Shown piece by piece: positions 7,806-17,070 of a stretch of DNA of 64,000 bases. Made by a program: the position numbers and the translations under genes. The stretch covers positions 1 through 64,000 of the forward strand of contig JBIKJA010000001.1 of the NCBI GenBank assembly GCA_044361315.1, written 5' to 3'. Under the pieces are notes generated by a model that searched no databases, was not told where the DNA came from, and saw only the letters and a list, made by a program, of their open reading frames with translations. The stretch is from Crocinitomix sp044361315 (GTDB lineage: Bacteria > Bacteroidota > Bacteroidia > Flavobacteriales_D > Crocinitomicaceae). Each line of letters opens with the position of its first letter. Position 1 is the stretch's first letter.

Positions 7806-8636
7806 CTATCTCCACCCTCTCATATCGCAGATATCAGGCTTGAAGGGTTTAAATGTGAGCATAATTCCGTAAAATGAATACCAATCTTTATTTGTCGGAT
7901 TCCCTCGATTAAATCCAGCCGTTGCCCCATCAGCACTTCGATCTGCAAGTTCAGCCGCCAAAGGCCCTCTAAATCCTGTTAAAACATCATTGTCCAAATA
8001 ATTTCCTGAGACATCGTCAAGATAATCCGTGAATGTTTTACGAATTCCATATTCAATTGAAACGGCAATTCTTTTTCGAAGGTTAAATTTAAACCCAATT
8101 CCCAACGGCACCGTAAATTGATTTAAGGAGTATCGATTTCTTTTTGTTCCTGTGATGCCACTACCCTGCCCTTCTGTAGAAAGTGGTTGCAAAGCGACTT
8201 CATTCCCATTATAGTCTGTTTTAGGATTGATGCGCGTATAAGCAAATTGATAGAAAAAATAAGGTGTAAAAGGATATTTCATATCAGTAATGCGATATTT
8301 CAATAAATCTAATTCAACCCCAAATCCCAATTCTAAAATTTTTGACTTAAAACTCAAATTTCTATTTAATTGAAACGCGTCGTCACTCGAAGCATCATTA
8401 GAATAAATATTCCCATAGGTAGCGTTAAAACGTAAATTGTACCTTGTTGAAAGATTGTATCTAAAAATTAAGCCATAAGCTGGTTTACTGTATATAAAAT
8501 GTTTAGTGGGATTAATGTCGCCAATATAATAACCTCCACCACCAAACAAACCAACTTCAGCCGATGTTTTAAACCCTTGTGCAGAAGCATGGGCACCCAA
8601 TGATATTGTGATAATAATGGTTAGTAAAAGACGCAT
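7806..8636 (-). CDS. DUF6089-like outer-membrane beta-barrel protein
   Basis: This 276-residue protein has a Sec signal peptide (about 1-19, ending ASAQ). It continues with the pattern GLFGGGGYYIGDINPT and alternating hydrophobic/aromatic strands ending on aromatic residues, as in PorT/OmpW-like barrels. The segment YGNIYSNDASSDD and the wording around residues 30-110 resemble the DUF6089 family of Bacteroidota. It should sit in the outer membrane; its role is unknown. The gene stands alone, with 187 bp of apparently featureless sequence before the rsmA stop. Confidence 0.8.
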   Translation of the reverse strand: MRLLLTIIITISLGAHASAQGFKTSAEVGLFGGGGYYIGDINPTKHFIYSKPAYGLIFRYNLSTRYNLRFNATYGNIYSNDASSDDAFQLNRNLSFKSKILELGFGVELDLLKYRITDMKYPFTPYFFYQFAYTRINPKTDYNGNEVALQPLSTEGQGSGITGTKRNRYSLNQFTVPLGIGFKFNLRKRIAVSIEYGIRKTFTDYLDDVSGNYLDNDVLTGFRGPLAAELADRSADGATAGFNRGNPTNKDWYSFYGIMLTFKPFKPDICDMRGWR

Positions 8637-8823
8637 CCAACTACAAATTAGGAATAAATGTTTGTACTTTTATAAATCGATATTGAATAGAAAAAACACC
8701 AAACATATGCACATCGTTATGACTTGACAAAACAAATAAAAGCATGATAATATAGTTTCTAAGCCGCAACACGGTGTCCTCAATTTATATCACAATATAC
8801 AAAGATAAAAAAAATATGTAATA

Positions 8824-9624
8824 TTACTTTATTACGGAATGGGCTTCAAATAGTTGAGTGAGATGCACAAAATCTGCCACCGACAAACGCTCAGGACGTT
8901 TAGAAAAGAGTTCTTCGTGTTCGTGAAATGGAAAATTATATTCATTGATCATCGCTTTCAGCGAGTTTCTCAAGGTTTTTCTCCGTTGATTAAAGGCCAT
9001 TTTAACCACCTTTTTAAAATGAACTTCGTTGCAATCTAATTTTTTTGTGGCATTTCGTTTCAAACGAATGACTCCTGAATCCACTTTTGGTGGGGGGGTG
9101 AAAACTTCGGGTAAAACGGTGAATAAATACTCTATATCATAAAACGCTTGAAGTAAAACACTGGTGATTCCATACTTTTTTGATCCAGGGGGCTCCGCAA
9201 TTCGTTCAGCAACCTCTTTTTGAAACATACCAACCACCACAGGAATTTGATCCTTGTAATCAAGCACCGTAAATAGGATTTCAGTTGAAATATTATAAGG
9301 AAAGTTACCTGCAATCGCAAATGATTGATCGCCTACAATTGTTTTTAAATCAGTGTTTAAAAAATCTTTTTCGTAAATCTTCCCTTCCAGTTGAGGGTAA
9401 TTTTCTTTTAGATATTTTACAGATTCGCGGTCAATTTCAATGACATGGGTTTGAAAATTCGTTGATTTCAACAGAAAATCCGTTAGAGCTCCCATTCCTG
9501 GACCAACTTCTAATACTTTGTCGAATGAAAATCCAGAATCTTCGAGCGCCAAGGCTAAACGTTGTGAAACGGTTTTATCATTCAAAAAATGTTGACCTAG
9601 GTGTTTTTTTGGTTTTACAATCAT
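8824..9624 (-). CDS. rsmA: 16S rRNA (adenine1518/1519-N6,N6)-dimethyltransferase
   Basis: This 266-residue RsmA/KsgA dimethylates two adjacent adenines near the 3' end of 16S rRNA during small-subunit assembly. The N-terminal PKKHLGQHFLND is the family signature. SAM motif I is VGPGMGALT (about 41-49) and the catalytic motif IV is NFPYNIS (about 109-115). The C-terminal helical domain contains FNQRRKTLRNSLK. Length is typical. It follows the DUF4286 gene by 3 bp, suggesting one transcript from the TPR gene through rsmA. Confidence 0.97.
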   Translation of the reverse strand: MIVKPKKHLGQHFLNDKTVSQRLALALEDSGFSFDKVLEVGPGMGALTDFLLKSTNFQTHVIEIDRESVKYLKENYPQLEGKIYEKDFLNTDLKTIVGDQSFAIAGNFPYNISTEILFTVLDYKDQIPVVVGMFQKEVAERIAEPPGSKKYGITSVLLQAFYDIEYLFTVLPEVFTPPPKVDSGVIRLKRNATKKLDCNEVHFKKVVKMAFNQRRKTLRNSLKAMINEYNFPFHEHEELFSKRPERLSVADFVHLTQLFEAHSVIK

Positions 9625-9627
9625 TGT

Positions 9628-9939
9628 TTAAAAACTCTTGTGAACGTGCAATATTGTTCGGAAAGCAACTGTTTGCGAACCAAATTTTTCGGTGTGTTTT
9701 GCTTGTAAGACAGGCGCGAAATTAGCTTGGTAGGCTTCGTACACTTCCATGTTTTGGCAGAGGTATTGTATTGCATACGTTAGCCCTCCATCTTCGTGTC
9801 CAATCACTTTTGATATTTTTGACTCGATAAAATGACCGGTTTCCATTACTTCTGGAATATGCTCTTCTTTCATCCATTCAAGCCAGTGTTCAGCCACATC
9901 ATAATCGACTGAAACGGTAACATTGTAAATAATCTGCAT
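9628..9939 (-). CDS. DUF4286 family protein
   Basis: This small cytoplasmic protein of 103 residues begins MQIIYNVTVSVDYD and contains EHWLEWMKEEHIPEVMETG, the hallmark of the DUF4286 family of Bacteroidota. The family has a ferredoxin-like fold and unknown function. The frame stays open a further 59 codons upstream, but that stretch lies over the end of the TPR gene and looks non-native. The ATG at 9939, 16 bp after the TPR stop, gives the family's usual length. Close spacing to rsmA (3 bp) suggests co-transcription. Confidence 0.88.
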   Translation of the reverse strand: MQIIYNVTVSVDYDVAEHWLEWMKEEHIPEVMETGHFIESKISKVIGHEDGGLTYAIQYLCQNMEVYEAYQANFAPVLQAKHTEKFGSQTVAFRTILHVHKSF

Positions 9940-9955
9940 AAATTTATTTGTCGTA

Positions 9956-11800
9956 TTAATTATAGACAGCAATGATTGCACGGTATTTTTCACGTGCTTC
10001 GGCAGTGTACAAACTACCTCCAAATTCAAACAATATCTTTTTATAATATTCGGCAGCCTTTTGAGGATCAGCCAAACGATATTCGTACAATTGTGCCAAT
10101 TTAAAAGAGGCATCATCTCCTAAAATATCATGACTGTATGATTCGGCAACCAAGCTGTAATTTTCAATCGCTTTTTCCCAATTTTGAAGTCCTTCGTAGG
10201 TTTGCCCCTTTTTAAACAATACTTCATCAATCATGCTGTGAAATGGATAGCGTTTTTCTAAACTATCTAACAAAATGATGGCTTCTTGATATTTATGCTG
10301 CGTAAGCAATAAATCGGCATTGGCGTACAATTGAACCGGTGCCAGTGCAGTATCAATTCCTAAATTATCTTGAAGAAGTAAAGACAATTGCATGGCATCA
10401 TTGGCAATTAATTTACTAGTAGATGCTTTCAGAACATCCAATTGCGCTTTAGCATAATCAAATTCACCATCGTAATAAAATACCTTGGCATTTTTAAATT
10501 TCGCTTCATGGCCGATTATATCTTCACTAAATTCCTTTTCAACCTGCATATACAATAAAGAGGCATCCCAAATTTCATTGTTGACGACTAAAATATCTCC
10601 TTTCAAAATCTTACTTTCTGCAATTTCTTTAGGACTTAAGGGAAATTGGAGCACTTGATTGATAAGCAAAATTCCCTTTTCTGGAGCATCTAAATAAAAG
10701 GCATAAATCTCGGCCAATTTCACCATAACCCCCATACAACGTTTGCCCCCTCCCATTTCAACCAACGCTCTTTCAAATCCTCCAGCAACCGACACCAGCT
10801 CTACTTTTGTGTATGATTTTCTTAGTGTTAATTCTTCAAACTCAACTTCCAATTTTGCCTGCATTGCATTAAAATAAAAGGGAAATTTATTTCCCAGATC
10901 TATCACATATTGATAGGCTTTTGCCGCATCTTTATACGCCAAATTTGCTTTACAAACATTCCCGATTTCCAAGAGTCGTTTCCCTTGTTCATTATTTTTT
11001 TTGTCGAGTGATTTTGCTTGAAGGACTGCCCCAGCGAATTCCCTTTTTTGCAAATAATACCAAATGAACATTTCATTATAAACCGTTAAATCAGGATATT
11101 TTTGAACTTTCAATAAAATTTCTTGTCTCAATAATTCAACCTTATCCAAATCAATTTCAAAATCAATCATTCGCGATAAATATGTTTGAACAGTTTTTAG
11201 ATAGACCGGACTATATTCTAGTAAATTAAGGTATTCAGAAATCATATCCGTTGGTCGATTCAACAGCCCGTATAATCCCGCTAATTCAAGCTGAAACCCG
11301 TATTCTCCATCTTTGAGAATTTTCCTGCCTTGCAAATACGTTTCCAAGGCAAACGGATACATCCCTTCTAATTGAAATCGTTCACCCAAATCATCCACCC
11401 TACTTCGAATAGGTTTTAAATCGGATATTAATTTAGTATACACTTCTTCGGCCAATTTTTCACGCGAAGTTGCTTTATAAACCGAAGCCAATTTAAACTG
11501 ATTATCAATCGAGTAAGGATCTTTTTTTATTCTTTTTTCGACCAATTTTTCGCATTCTTCGAATTTTTCTAGGTTAAAAAGACATTGAAAATAACGGTCG
11601 TAATAAAGTTGCGACTCATAATTTTTGTAAGCTCGTTCGTAATAAATTTCGGCCTTTTCAAATTCTCCTTTGTCAAAATAATGATTAGCCAATTTGGTAT
11701 CATTGTCCACGGGTTGAGCTAAAATATTGGAGGACACCGACAAAATCAGCGCAAAAAATAAATGTTTTATATAGTTTTTACAAGCTATCACGCTCACCAA
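9956..11800 (-). CDS. Secreted tetratricopeptide-repeat protein
   Basis: This 614-residue protein has an N-terminal hydrophobic signal (about 12-28, ending ILAQ), then TPR units through its length. Clear ones are near residues 34-68 (NHYFDKGEFEKAEIYYERAY), around 490-530 (LLTQHKYQEAIILLDSLEKR) and at 525-600. Such proteins act as scaffolds in the periplasm or at the outer membrane. No enzymatic motif is seen. The ATG overlaps the upstream lipoprotein gene by 23 bp; a GTG at about codon 4 would reduce the overlap. It is probably transcribed with the lipoprotein gene and the DUF4286-rsmA pair. Confidence 0.85.
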   Translation of the reverse strand: MVSVIACKNYIKHLFFALILSVSSNILAQPVDNDTKLANHYFDKGEFEKAEIYYERAYKNYESQLYYDRYFQCLFNLEKFEECEKLVEKRIKKDPYSIDNQFKLASVYKATSREKLAEEVYTKLISDLKPIRSRVDDLGERFQLEGMYPFALETYLQGRKILKDGEYGFQLELAGLYGLLNRPTDMISEYLNLLEYSPVYLKTVQTYLSRMIDFEIDLDKVELLRQEILLKVQKYPDLTVYNEMFIWYYLQKREFAGAVLQAKSLDKKNNEQGKRLLEIGNVCKANLAYKDAAKAYQYVIDLGNKFPFYFNAMQAKLEVEFEELTLRKSYTKVELVSVAGGFERALVEMGGGKRCMGVMVKLAEIYAFYLDAPEKGILLINQVLQFPLSPKEIAESKILKGDILVVNNEIWDASLLYMQVEKEFSEDIIGHEAKFKNAKVFYYDGEFDYAKAQLDVLKASTSKLIANDAMQLSLLLQDNLGIDTALAPVQLYANADLLLTQHKYQEAIILLDSLEKRYPFHSMIDEVLFKKGQTYEGLQNWEKAIENYSLVAESYSHDILGDDASFKLAQLYEYRLADPQKAAEYYKKILFEFGGSLYTAEAREKYRAIIAVYN

Positions 11801-12341
11801 TTAATTTTTCTAAATATGCATCCACTCTTGGCACCACCAAATAATAACGTCCCTTTTCGGTTAATTGGGTTTCATAAAATCCCAAAAAACCTATTTCCAC
11901 TTTTTTTAATGCCGCTTTTTCTACAGCAATGTACTCATTAATTTGTTCCTTCGATAAAACCCCATTCGTTACATCTTTTGTTAAATCCATCAATTGGTGT
12001 TTAATCGCATTCATTTCCTCGGCATATTTCATATCAAACTGATTGGCATCACCCAATTTCTTTCGTACCGATTTTGAATCATTCATATCCTTTCCAAAAG
12101 CTTCATCAAGCGTATCAGGTTGATAATATTGTTTTACCAATGCTTCATTTTTTTGAACATGCTCCACCATTAACTTTAGACTATCAAAATCTATTCCATC
12201 ATGTTTTTTCTGCAAGGTATCTAGCACAGCCATACACGAATCAATGGTTGCTAATTCTGCTTTAAATTGATCTTTTGGATCACAAGAAACCAATGTCAGT
12301 CCTGTCAAAACGAAAAATAAAAAAATCGTTACTTTATTCAT
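11778..12341 (-). CDS. Hypothetical lipoprotein
   Basis: This 187-residue protein starts with a lipoprotein signal: hydrophobic residues 5-18, then LVSCDP, placing the acylated Cys near residue 20. The mature part is helical and charged (KDQFKAELATIDSC...) and may form a coiled coil. I recognise no family. The ATG lies 2 bp downstream of the serS stop and the 3' end overlaps the TPR gene, so it sits within a serS-lipoprotein-TPR-DUF4286-rsmA transcription unit. Confidence 0.8.
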   Translation of the reverse strand: MNKVTIFLFFVLTGLTLVSCDPKDQFKAELATIDSCMAVLDTLQKKHDGIDFDSLKLMVEHVQKNEALVKQYYQPDTLDEAFGKDMNDSKSVRKKLGDANQFDMKYAEEMNAIKHQLMDLTKDVTNGVLSKEQINEYIAVEKAALKKVEIGFLGFYETQLTEKGRYYLVVPRVDAYLEKLIGERDSL

Positions 12342-12343
12342 TG

Positions 12344-13615
12344 TTAATCTATTAAATTAAACCCTACATAAGGCACTAGGGCTGCTGGCACTTTTATTCC
12401 AGCTTCCGTTTGATTATTTTCCAATAATGCAGCCAAAATTCGAGGCAACGCCAATGCACTTCCATTCAAGGTATGCGCCAATTGATTTTTGTTATTTTGG
12501 TCTTTGTATCTCAATTTTAAACGGTTCGCTTGAAACGTTTCAAAATTTGAAATAGAACTTACTTCTAACCATTTATCCTGAGCAGCTGAATACACTTCTA
12601 AATCGTATGTCAACGCAGAGGTAAAACCTAAATCACCACCACATAACCTTAATGTTCGGTAAGGTAGTTCTAATTTGGTTAATAATCCTTGAACGTATGC
12701 GACCATTTTATCCAGCACTGCGTATGATTGATCTGGGTGTTCAATTCGAACGATTTCTACTTTATCAAATTGATGTAACCGATTTAATCCTCTCACATCA
12801 CTACCATAAGATCCAGCTTCGCGACGGAAGCATGGTGTGTAACCTGTTAACTTTATTGGAAAATCACTTTCTTTTAGCAAAACATCTCGGTAAATATTTG
12901 TTAAAGGAACCTCAGCGGTTGGAATTAAATACAAATCATCTTGCGCATCGTGATACATTTGTCCCACTTTATCAGGCAATTGACCAGTGCCATATCCTGA
13001 CGCTTGATTTACCAAAAATGGAGGGATAATTTCTGTATAACCCGCATCGCGTGCTTCATCCAAAAAGAAATTGATAAGTGCCCGTTGAATTCGTGCGCCT
13101 TTTCCTTTATAAAATGGAAACCCTGCGCCAGTTACTTTAACCCCAAGTTCAAAATCAATAATGTCATACTTTTTAGCCAATTCCCAATGCGGTTGCCAAA
13201 ACGGTTGAACAGTAGGAATTGTTCCTGCTTGAGAAACCACTTCGTTATCGGTATCCAATTTCCCTTTTGGAACGAGTATATTTGGAACGTTGGGCAATTC
13301 GTACAATAAGTCTTGTAATTCGTTTGCTTTTAAATTTACATTTTCAACCAATGATTTTTCTTCTTCTTTTAGTTGAATTCCTCTAGCTTTTGCTGAATTT
13401 GCCTCGTCCAATTTCCCTTCGCGCATAAGTTGAGCGATGATTTTGGCATTTCCATTTGATTCAGCTAAAACATTCTCAAGCGTTTGTTTGGCGCTTCTCC
13501 ACTCTTCATCAATTCGCAAGATTGTTCCAATCTTTTCGTTCACATCCAAATTTCGAACTTTTAACCGTTCGATTATTTCCGTTTTGTTCTCTCTAATTCG
13601 AGCTATTTCCAACAT
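12344..13615 (-). CDS. serS: Seryl-tRNA synthetase
   Basis: This 423-residue class II synthetase charges tRNA-Ser. The N-terminal antiparallel coiled-coil arm (about 1-110) binds the tRNA long variable arm. Motif 2 is TPCFRREAGSYGSDVRGLNR (about 263-282) and motif 3 is NGSALALPRILAALLEN (about 387-403). The length matches the bacterial enzyme. It heads the downstream gene string on the minus strand. The rpmA terminator ends about 55 bp upstream of its ATG, so it needs its own promoter there. Confidence 0.98.
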   Translation of the reverse strand: MLEIARIRENKTEIIERLKVRNLDVNEKIGTILRIDEEWRSAKQTLENVLAESNGNAKIIAQLMREGKLDEANSAKARGIQLKEEEKSLVENVNLKANELQDLLYELPNVPNILVPKGKLDTDNEVVSQAGTIPTVQPFWQPHWELAKKYDIIDFELGVKVTGAGFPFYKGKGARIQRALINFFLDEARDAGYTEIIPPFLVNQASGYGTGQLPDKVGQMYHDAQDDLYLIPTAEVPLTNIYRDVLLKESDFPIKLTGYTPCFRREAGSYGSDVRGLNRLHQFDKVEIVRIEHPDQSYAVLDKMVAYVQGLLTKLELPYRTLRLCGGDLGFTSALTYDLEVYSAAQDKWLEVSSISNFETFQANRLKLRYKDQNNKNQLAHTLNGSALALPRILAALLENNQTEAGIKVPAALVPYVGFNLID

Positions 13616-13670
13616 TGGTGTAGTTTTATTGTAAAATTAAAAAATGCATTTGTGATTTCTTGGTTAGACT

Positions 13671-13707
13671 AAAAAAAAACTCCTTTCAGCAAAAGCCAAA
13701 AGGAGTT
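13671..13707 (-). terminator. Terminator after rplU-rpmA
   Basis: On the minus strand AACTCCTTT and AAAGGAGTT pair across a short loop, followed by a run of nine T. It lies 23 bp downstream of the rpmA stop and separates the ribosomal protein operon from serS. Confidence 0.85.
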
Positions 13708-13729
13708 CCGAATGATTTGTTGGGGAATC

Positions 13730-14299
13730 TTATTTTGTTTTTCCGCCGTCCAATTCGTCTTGCCAAGCTCTTAATTCATCCCATTTCCCGTCAGCAGCCA
13801 ATTGTGCTTGAGCAGGCCAAGTTTCAGGATTAAATCTAGCGTAGTTTCCTTCTGCTTCGTCCAATATTTTTTGGATATCTTCAACCGATGCTGCAGCTAA
13901 CTGCGCAAACGTTGAAATACCTGCTTCAGCTAAAACATTTGCTAATTTTGGTCCAATTCCTTCGATTTTTGCTAAATCGTCTCCTTTGGTTGTTTTAGAT
14001 GCTGCTTTTTTTTCTGGTGCCTTTTCTTCAAGGACAACATTTTCTTCAAAAGGAATAATCGATACAAAAGATCGGTTATTTGCTTTTCTTGTAAACTGAA
14101 CGAGACCATCAGTTAGTGCATATAATGTATGATCTTTTCCAATCCCTACATTATTACCTGGGTGATGTTTTGTTCCTCTTTGTCTGATTAAGATGTTACC
14201 TGCAATTGCAGCTTGTCCACCAAAAATCTTAACACCAAGACGTTTAGATTGTGATTCTCTACCGTTTTTCGATGATCCGGCTCCTTTCTTATGTGCCAT
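13730..14299 (-). CDS. rpmA: Ribosomal protein L27 with a C-terminal helix-hairpin-helix extension
   Basis: Residues 1-86 are a complete bacterial L27 (MAHKKGAGSSKNGRES..., then KHHPGNNVGIGKDHTLYALT), a 50S protein near the peptidyl-transferase centre. A charged linker (about 87-110, EEKAPEKKAASKTTKGDD) follows. An extra module (about 111-186) then contains a helix-hairpin-helix (LAKIEGIGPKLANVLAEAG) and a helical tail with WPAQAQLAADGKWDELRAWQ. Ordinary L27 is about 85 residues, so this protein is more than twice as long. From memory, similar modules are attached to L21 in some Flavobacteriia; here L21 next door is of standard length. It lies 44 bp after rplU and is co-transcribed with it. 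Confidence 0.95.
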   Translation of the reverse strand: MAHKKGAGSSKNGRESQSKRLGVKIFGGQAAIAGNILIRQRGTKHHPGNNVGIGKDHTLYALTDGLVQFTRKANNRSFVSIIPFEENVVLEEKAPEKKAASKTTKGDDLAKIEGIGPKLANVLAEAGISTFAQLAAASVEDIQKILDEAEGNYARFNPETWPAQAQLAADGKWDELRAWQDELDGGKTK

Positions 14300-14343
14300 A
14301 ATTTCTAAATATTATCGTCCTGCAAGCAGAACTTTGGTTTTAT

Positions 14344-14655
14344 TTACCCTTTAATGTTTTCGATTTTAATTTCAGTAAGATACTGTCTGTGACCGTTTTT
14401 CTTTTTGAAACCTTTTCTTCTTTTCTTTTTGAAGACAATCACTTTGTCTCCTTTGAGGTGTCTAACCACTGAAGCTGATACATTAGCTCCTTCGATAGCT
14501 GGGGCGCCTACATTTATCTTTCCGTCATTTTCTATTAAAAGAACCGTGCCAAATTCTACTTTAGCACCCTCTTCTTCTCCTAGTCTATGAACGAAAATCT
14601 GCTGGTCTTTTTCAACTTTAAATTGTTGGCCTGCTATTTCTACAATTGCGTACAT
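14344..14655 (-). CDS. rplU: Ribosomal protein L21
   Basis: This 103-residue protein starts MYAIVEIAGQQFKVEKDQ and has the basic C-terminal block FKKKRRKGFKKKNGHRQ, both typical of L21, a 23S rRNA-binding 50S protein. The length is that of the plain family, with no C-terminal extension. It is the first gene of the rplU-rpmA pair. Confidence 0.97.
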   Translation of the reverse strand: MYAIVEIAGQQFKVEKDQQIFVHRLGEEEGAKVEFGTVLLIENDGKINVGAPAIEGANVSASVVRHLKGDKVIVFKKKRRKGFKKKNGHRQYLTEIKIENIKG

Positions 14656-14724
14656 AACAAATTTTCTATTTATTTAACTTAATTCGGACGACAAAAGTAA
14701 TTATTAAATTTTAAATCCAGCCGA

Positions 14725-15636
14725 TTATTCTGATTTATTTATTTTTATCGGTGTTTTTTTATTCATCAAATAAACTCCAGCAATAATAACCACCACCCAA
14801 ATTAAATTATAAATCTTGAACGATTGTCCTGACAATTGCCCTATAAATATAGCCACCACAGGAATCAAATACGTTACTCCCGAAGCAAAAATATGACTTG
14901 AAACAGCTATCAAACGGGTAAAAACAAAAACCGCTAAGGCCGTCCCAACCACGCTTAATATCAACAAATAACCTAAGGATTTAAGTCCGTCTGGGTGTGT
15001 AAAGATGGGTTCGAATGCATTTGTGTATAAGGCCACGCCTAAGGCAGGAAAAAAAATTATAAAAAAAGAAAGGGAGGTGACTATTAATGGCTCTACCCCA
15101 ACTAACTTAAATTTGATAGTTGTTAAGCTAATTCCATAACAAAAGGTGGCGAGCAAAACCAAAAGGGCATAATTTAAATCTTCATTTTCAAAATGTAATT
15201 CGCTTTTTAGAATTTGATAAAGCCCAAAAGCTCCCATTAAAATCCCTAACCCTTGCAGCCAAGTAGGTCGCTTTTTGTAGATCACAATTCCAATAATCAC
15301 CACAAAAAATGAGGTTCCCATATTTAGAATCCCTGCAAGCGAGTGTTCGATTTTAGTTTCAGCAAGGGTGAACAAGAAGGCAGGAATTAAATTTCCACAG
15401 GCACCAACAATTAATAACCACCACACTATTTTTGAATTTAATAGGCGAATATGCTTAATTGCAAATGGCGAGAGAACTAATCCAGCGATCACAATTCGCA
15501 GCGCTCCTACTTGAAATGGACTTAAAACCATTTCCTTGCCTAAAGGCATCATACTCCGGTGCATCAAAATAAAAGAACTCCCCCAAACTAAGGAAAGTAA
15601 AATTAAGAATATCCACGAACGTCTTTCATTTGTCAT
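14725..15636 (-). CDS. EamA-type DMT-superfamily transporter
   Basis: This 303-residue integral membrane protein has ten hydrophobic helices in two EamA repeats (about 8-140 and 155-295). The first repeat begins with SLVWGSSFILMHRSM, characteristic of the drug/metabolite transporter superfamily. The substrate cannot be predicted. It is a monocistronic gene divergent from the deoxynucleoside kinase gene, with the two starts 119 bp apart. Confidence 0.9.
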   Translation of the reverse strand: MTNERRSWIFLILLSLVWGSSFILMHRSMMPLGKEMVLSPFQVGALRIVIAGLVLSPFAIKHIRLLNSKIVWWLLIVGACGNLIPAFLFTLAETKIEHSLAGILNMGTSFFVVIIGIVIYKKRPTWLQGLGILMGAFGLYQILKSELHFENEDLNYALLVLLATFCYGISLTTIKFKLVGVEPLIVTSLSFFIIFFPALGVALYTNAFEPIFTHPDGLKSLGYLLILSVVGTALAVFVFTRLIAVSSHIFASGVTYLIPVVAIFIGQLSGQSFKIYNLIWVVVIIAGVYLMNKKTPIKINKSE

Positions 15637-15723
15637 TTCGGTGCAAATCTACACGCAATTCTTGAATGGTTTTTTTTTTTTGAAAAGAATTAATTGAGCA
15701 ACCAATAGAACCAATATTATTTC

Positions 15724-15735
15724 TACTTTTATCGC
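15724..15735 (+). promoter_or_regulatory. Promoter-like box TACTTTTATCGC before the deoxynucleoside kinase
   Basis: TACTTTTATCGC lies 20 bp before the ATG. The same pattern, TAnnTTTATCGC, precedes ddl (39507-39518) and paaZ (42382-42393). It resembles the Bacteroidota -7 box (TAnnTTTG) with a shared extension. No clear -33 element is visible here. Confidence 0.45.
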
Positions 15736-15755
15736 TTAGAATAAAAAGAAAAGTT

Positions 15756-16370
15756 ATGCATATAGCAGTCGCAGGTAATATAGGATCTGGAAAAACAACT
15801 CTTACACAGTTATTGTCAAAACATTATGGTTGGGATACTCATTTTGAAGATGTTGAACAAAATCCATATTTAAATGATTTCTACGAAGACATGCAACGAT
15901 GGTCGTTTAATTTACAGATTTATTATTTGAATAGTCGTTTTACTCAGATTCAAGAAATCAAAACAAATTCTGAATATGTAATTCAAGACCGTACGATTTA
16001 TGAGGATGCCTATATTTTTGCTCCCAACTTACATTCGATGGGTTTAATGACGACGCGAGATTTTGAAAATTATTTTTCACTATTTAATTTGTTGGAATCA
16101 TTTATTTCTGCACCAGATGTATTGATTTATTTGAAAGCAAGCGTACCGACCTTGGTTAGTCAAATTCAAAAACGAGGACGTGATTACGAGGAAAGTATTC
16201 GTTTGGATTATTTGAAACGATTAAACGAGCGTTATGATGCTTGGATTTCAACGTATGACAAAGGAAAATTAATTATCATTGATGTTGATGATAATAATTT
16301 CCACGAAAATGCAGATGATTTAGGAATCATTATTAACGCTATTGATGCTGAAATCAACGGCTTATTTTAA
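15756..16370 (+). CDS. Deoxynucleoside kinase family protein
   Basis: This 204-residue kinase has the P-loop GNIGSGKTTLT (about 7-17), the substrate-site pattern FEDVEQNPYLNDFY, and the DRS-like motif QDRTIYEDAYIF (about 77-88). A LID-type RGRDYEESIR segment lies near 143-152. The family phosphorylates deoxyadenosine, deoxyguanosine or deoxycytidine in nucleotide salvage; the specificity here is not clear. It is a single gene with its own promoter-like box. Confidence 0.92.
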   Translation: MHIAVAGNIGSGKTTLTQLLSKHYGWDTHFEDVEQNPYLNDFYEDMQRWSFNLQIYYLNSRFTQIQEIKTNSEYVIQDRTIYEDAYIFAPNLHSMGLMTTRDFENYFSLFNLLESFISAPDVLIYLKASVPTLVSQIQKRGRDYEESIRLDYLKRLNERYDAWISTYDKGKLIIIDVDDNNFHENADDLGIIINAIDAEINGLF

Positions 16371-16445
16371 TTAATACATTACGCTTTACTTAGGATCGAA
16401 AATTGCCACTCACCTGTCTCTTGAGCCGATCCACCAATTAAGATC

Positions 16446-17060
16446 ATGAAAATTTCACATGCCGAATTTGTAATAAGCAATATGGACGTTTCTAAATGTC
16501 CTGCCCCAGATCGGCCAGAATATGCTTTTATCGGCCGTTCCAACGTCGGTAAATCTTCGTTGATTAATATGCTCACCAATAATAAGGGGTTGGCCAAAAT
16601 TTCTGGAAAACCTGGAAAGACACAATTAATCAATCATTTTTTAATCAATAAAGAGTGGTACTTAGTCGATTTGCCAGGTTATGGTTATGCAAAAGTAACA
16701 CACAATATGCGGAATCGTTTTCAACGATTTATTGCGGAGTACATGACCACGCGTGAAAACTTAACCAACGTTTTTGTGCTCGTTGATTGTCGGCATAAAC
16801 CACAAGAAATTGACCTTGATTTTATGCAATTTTTAGGCGAAAACGGAATTCCCTTTTCAATTGTCTTTACTAAACAAGATAAACTTAACCGAAGTGAATC
16901 GAAAGTGTTTATGAAAAGATACGAACTGGAAATGTTACAACGATGGGAAGAAATGCCTCCCTATTTTGTTACTTCTGCCACCTCGGGAGAAGGAAAAGAA
17001 GCCTTGCTAGCGTTTATTACCGAAATCAACCTTACGGTTGATTATAGCCAACCAAAATAA
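16446..17060 (+). CDS. engB: Ribosome-biogenesis GTPase EngB/YsxC
   Basis: This 204-residue TrmE-Era-EngA-EngB family GTPase is needed for late 50S assembly. The G1 motif is GRSNVGKSSLIN (about 30-41), G3 is DLPGYG (about 75-80) and G4 is TKQDK (about 142-146). The C-terminal SATSGEGKEALL corresponds to G5. Length is normal. It is convergent with gldC, 10 bp apart. Confidence 0.96.
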   Translation: MKISHAEFVISNMDVSKCPAPDRPEYAFIGRSNVGKSSLINMLTNNKGLAKISGKPGKTQLINHFLINKEWYLVDLPGYGYAKVTHNMRNRFQRFIAEYMTTRENLTNVFVLVDCRHKPQEIDLDFMQFLGENGIPFSIVFTKQDKLNRSESKVFMKRYELEMLQRWEEMPPYFVTSATSGEGKEALLAFITEINLTVDYSQPK

Positions 17061-17070
17061 CCATTAGCTT

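Noticed and set aside
9940..10116. N-terminal extension of the DUF4286 protein
   Set aside because: It lies over the end of the TPR gene and has no family similarity; the Met at 9939 gives the normal length.
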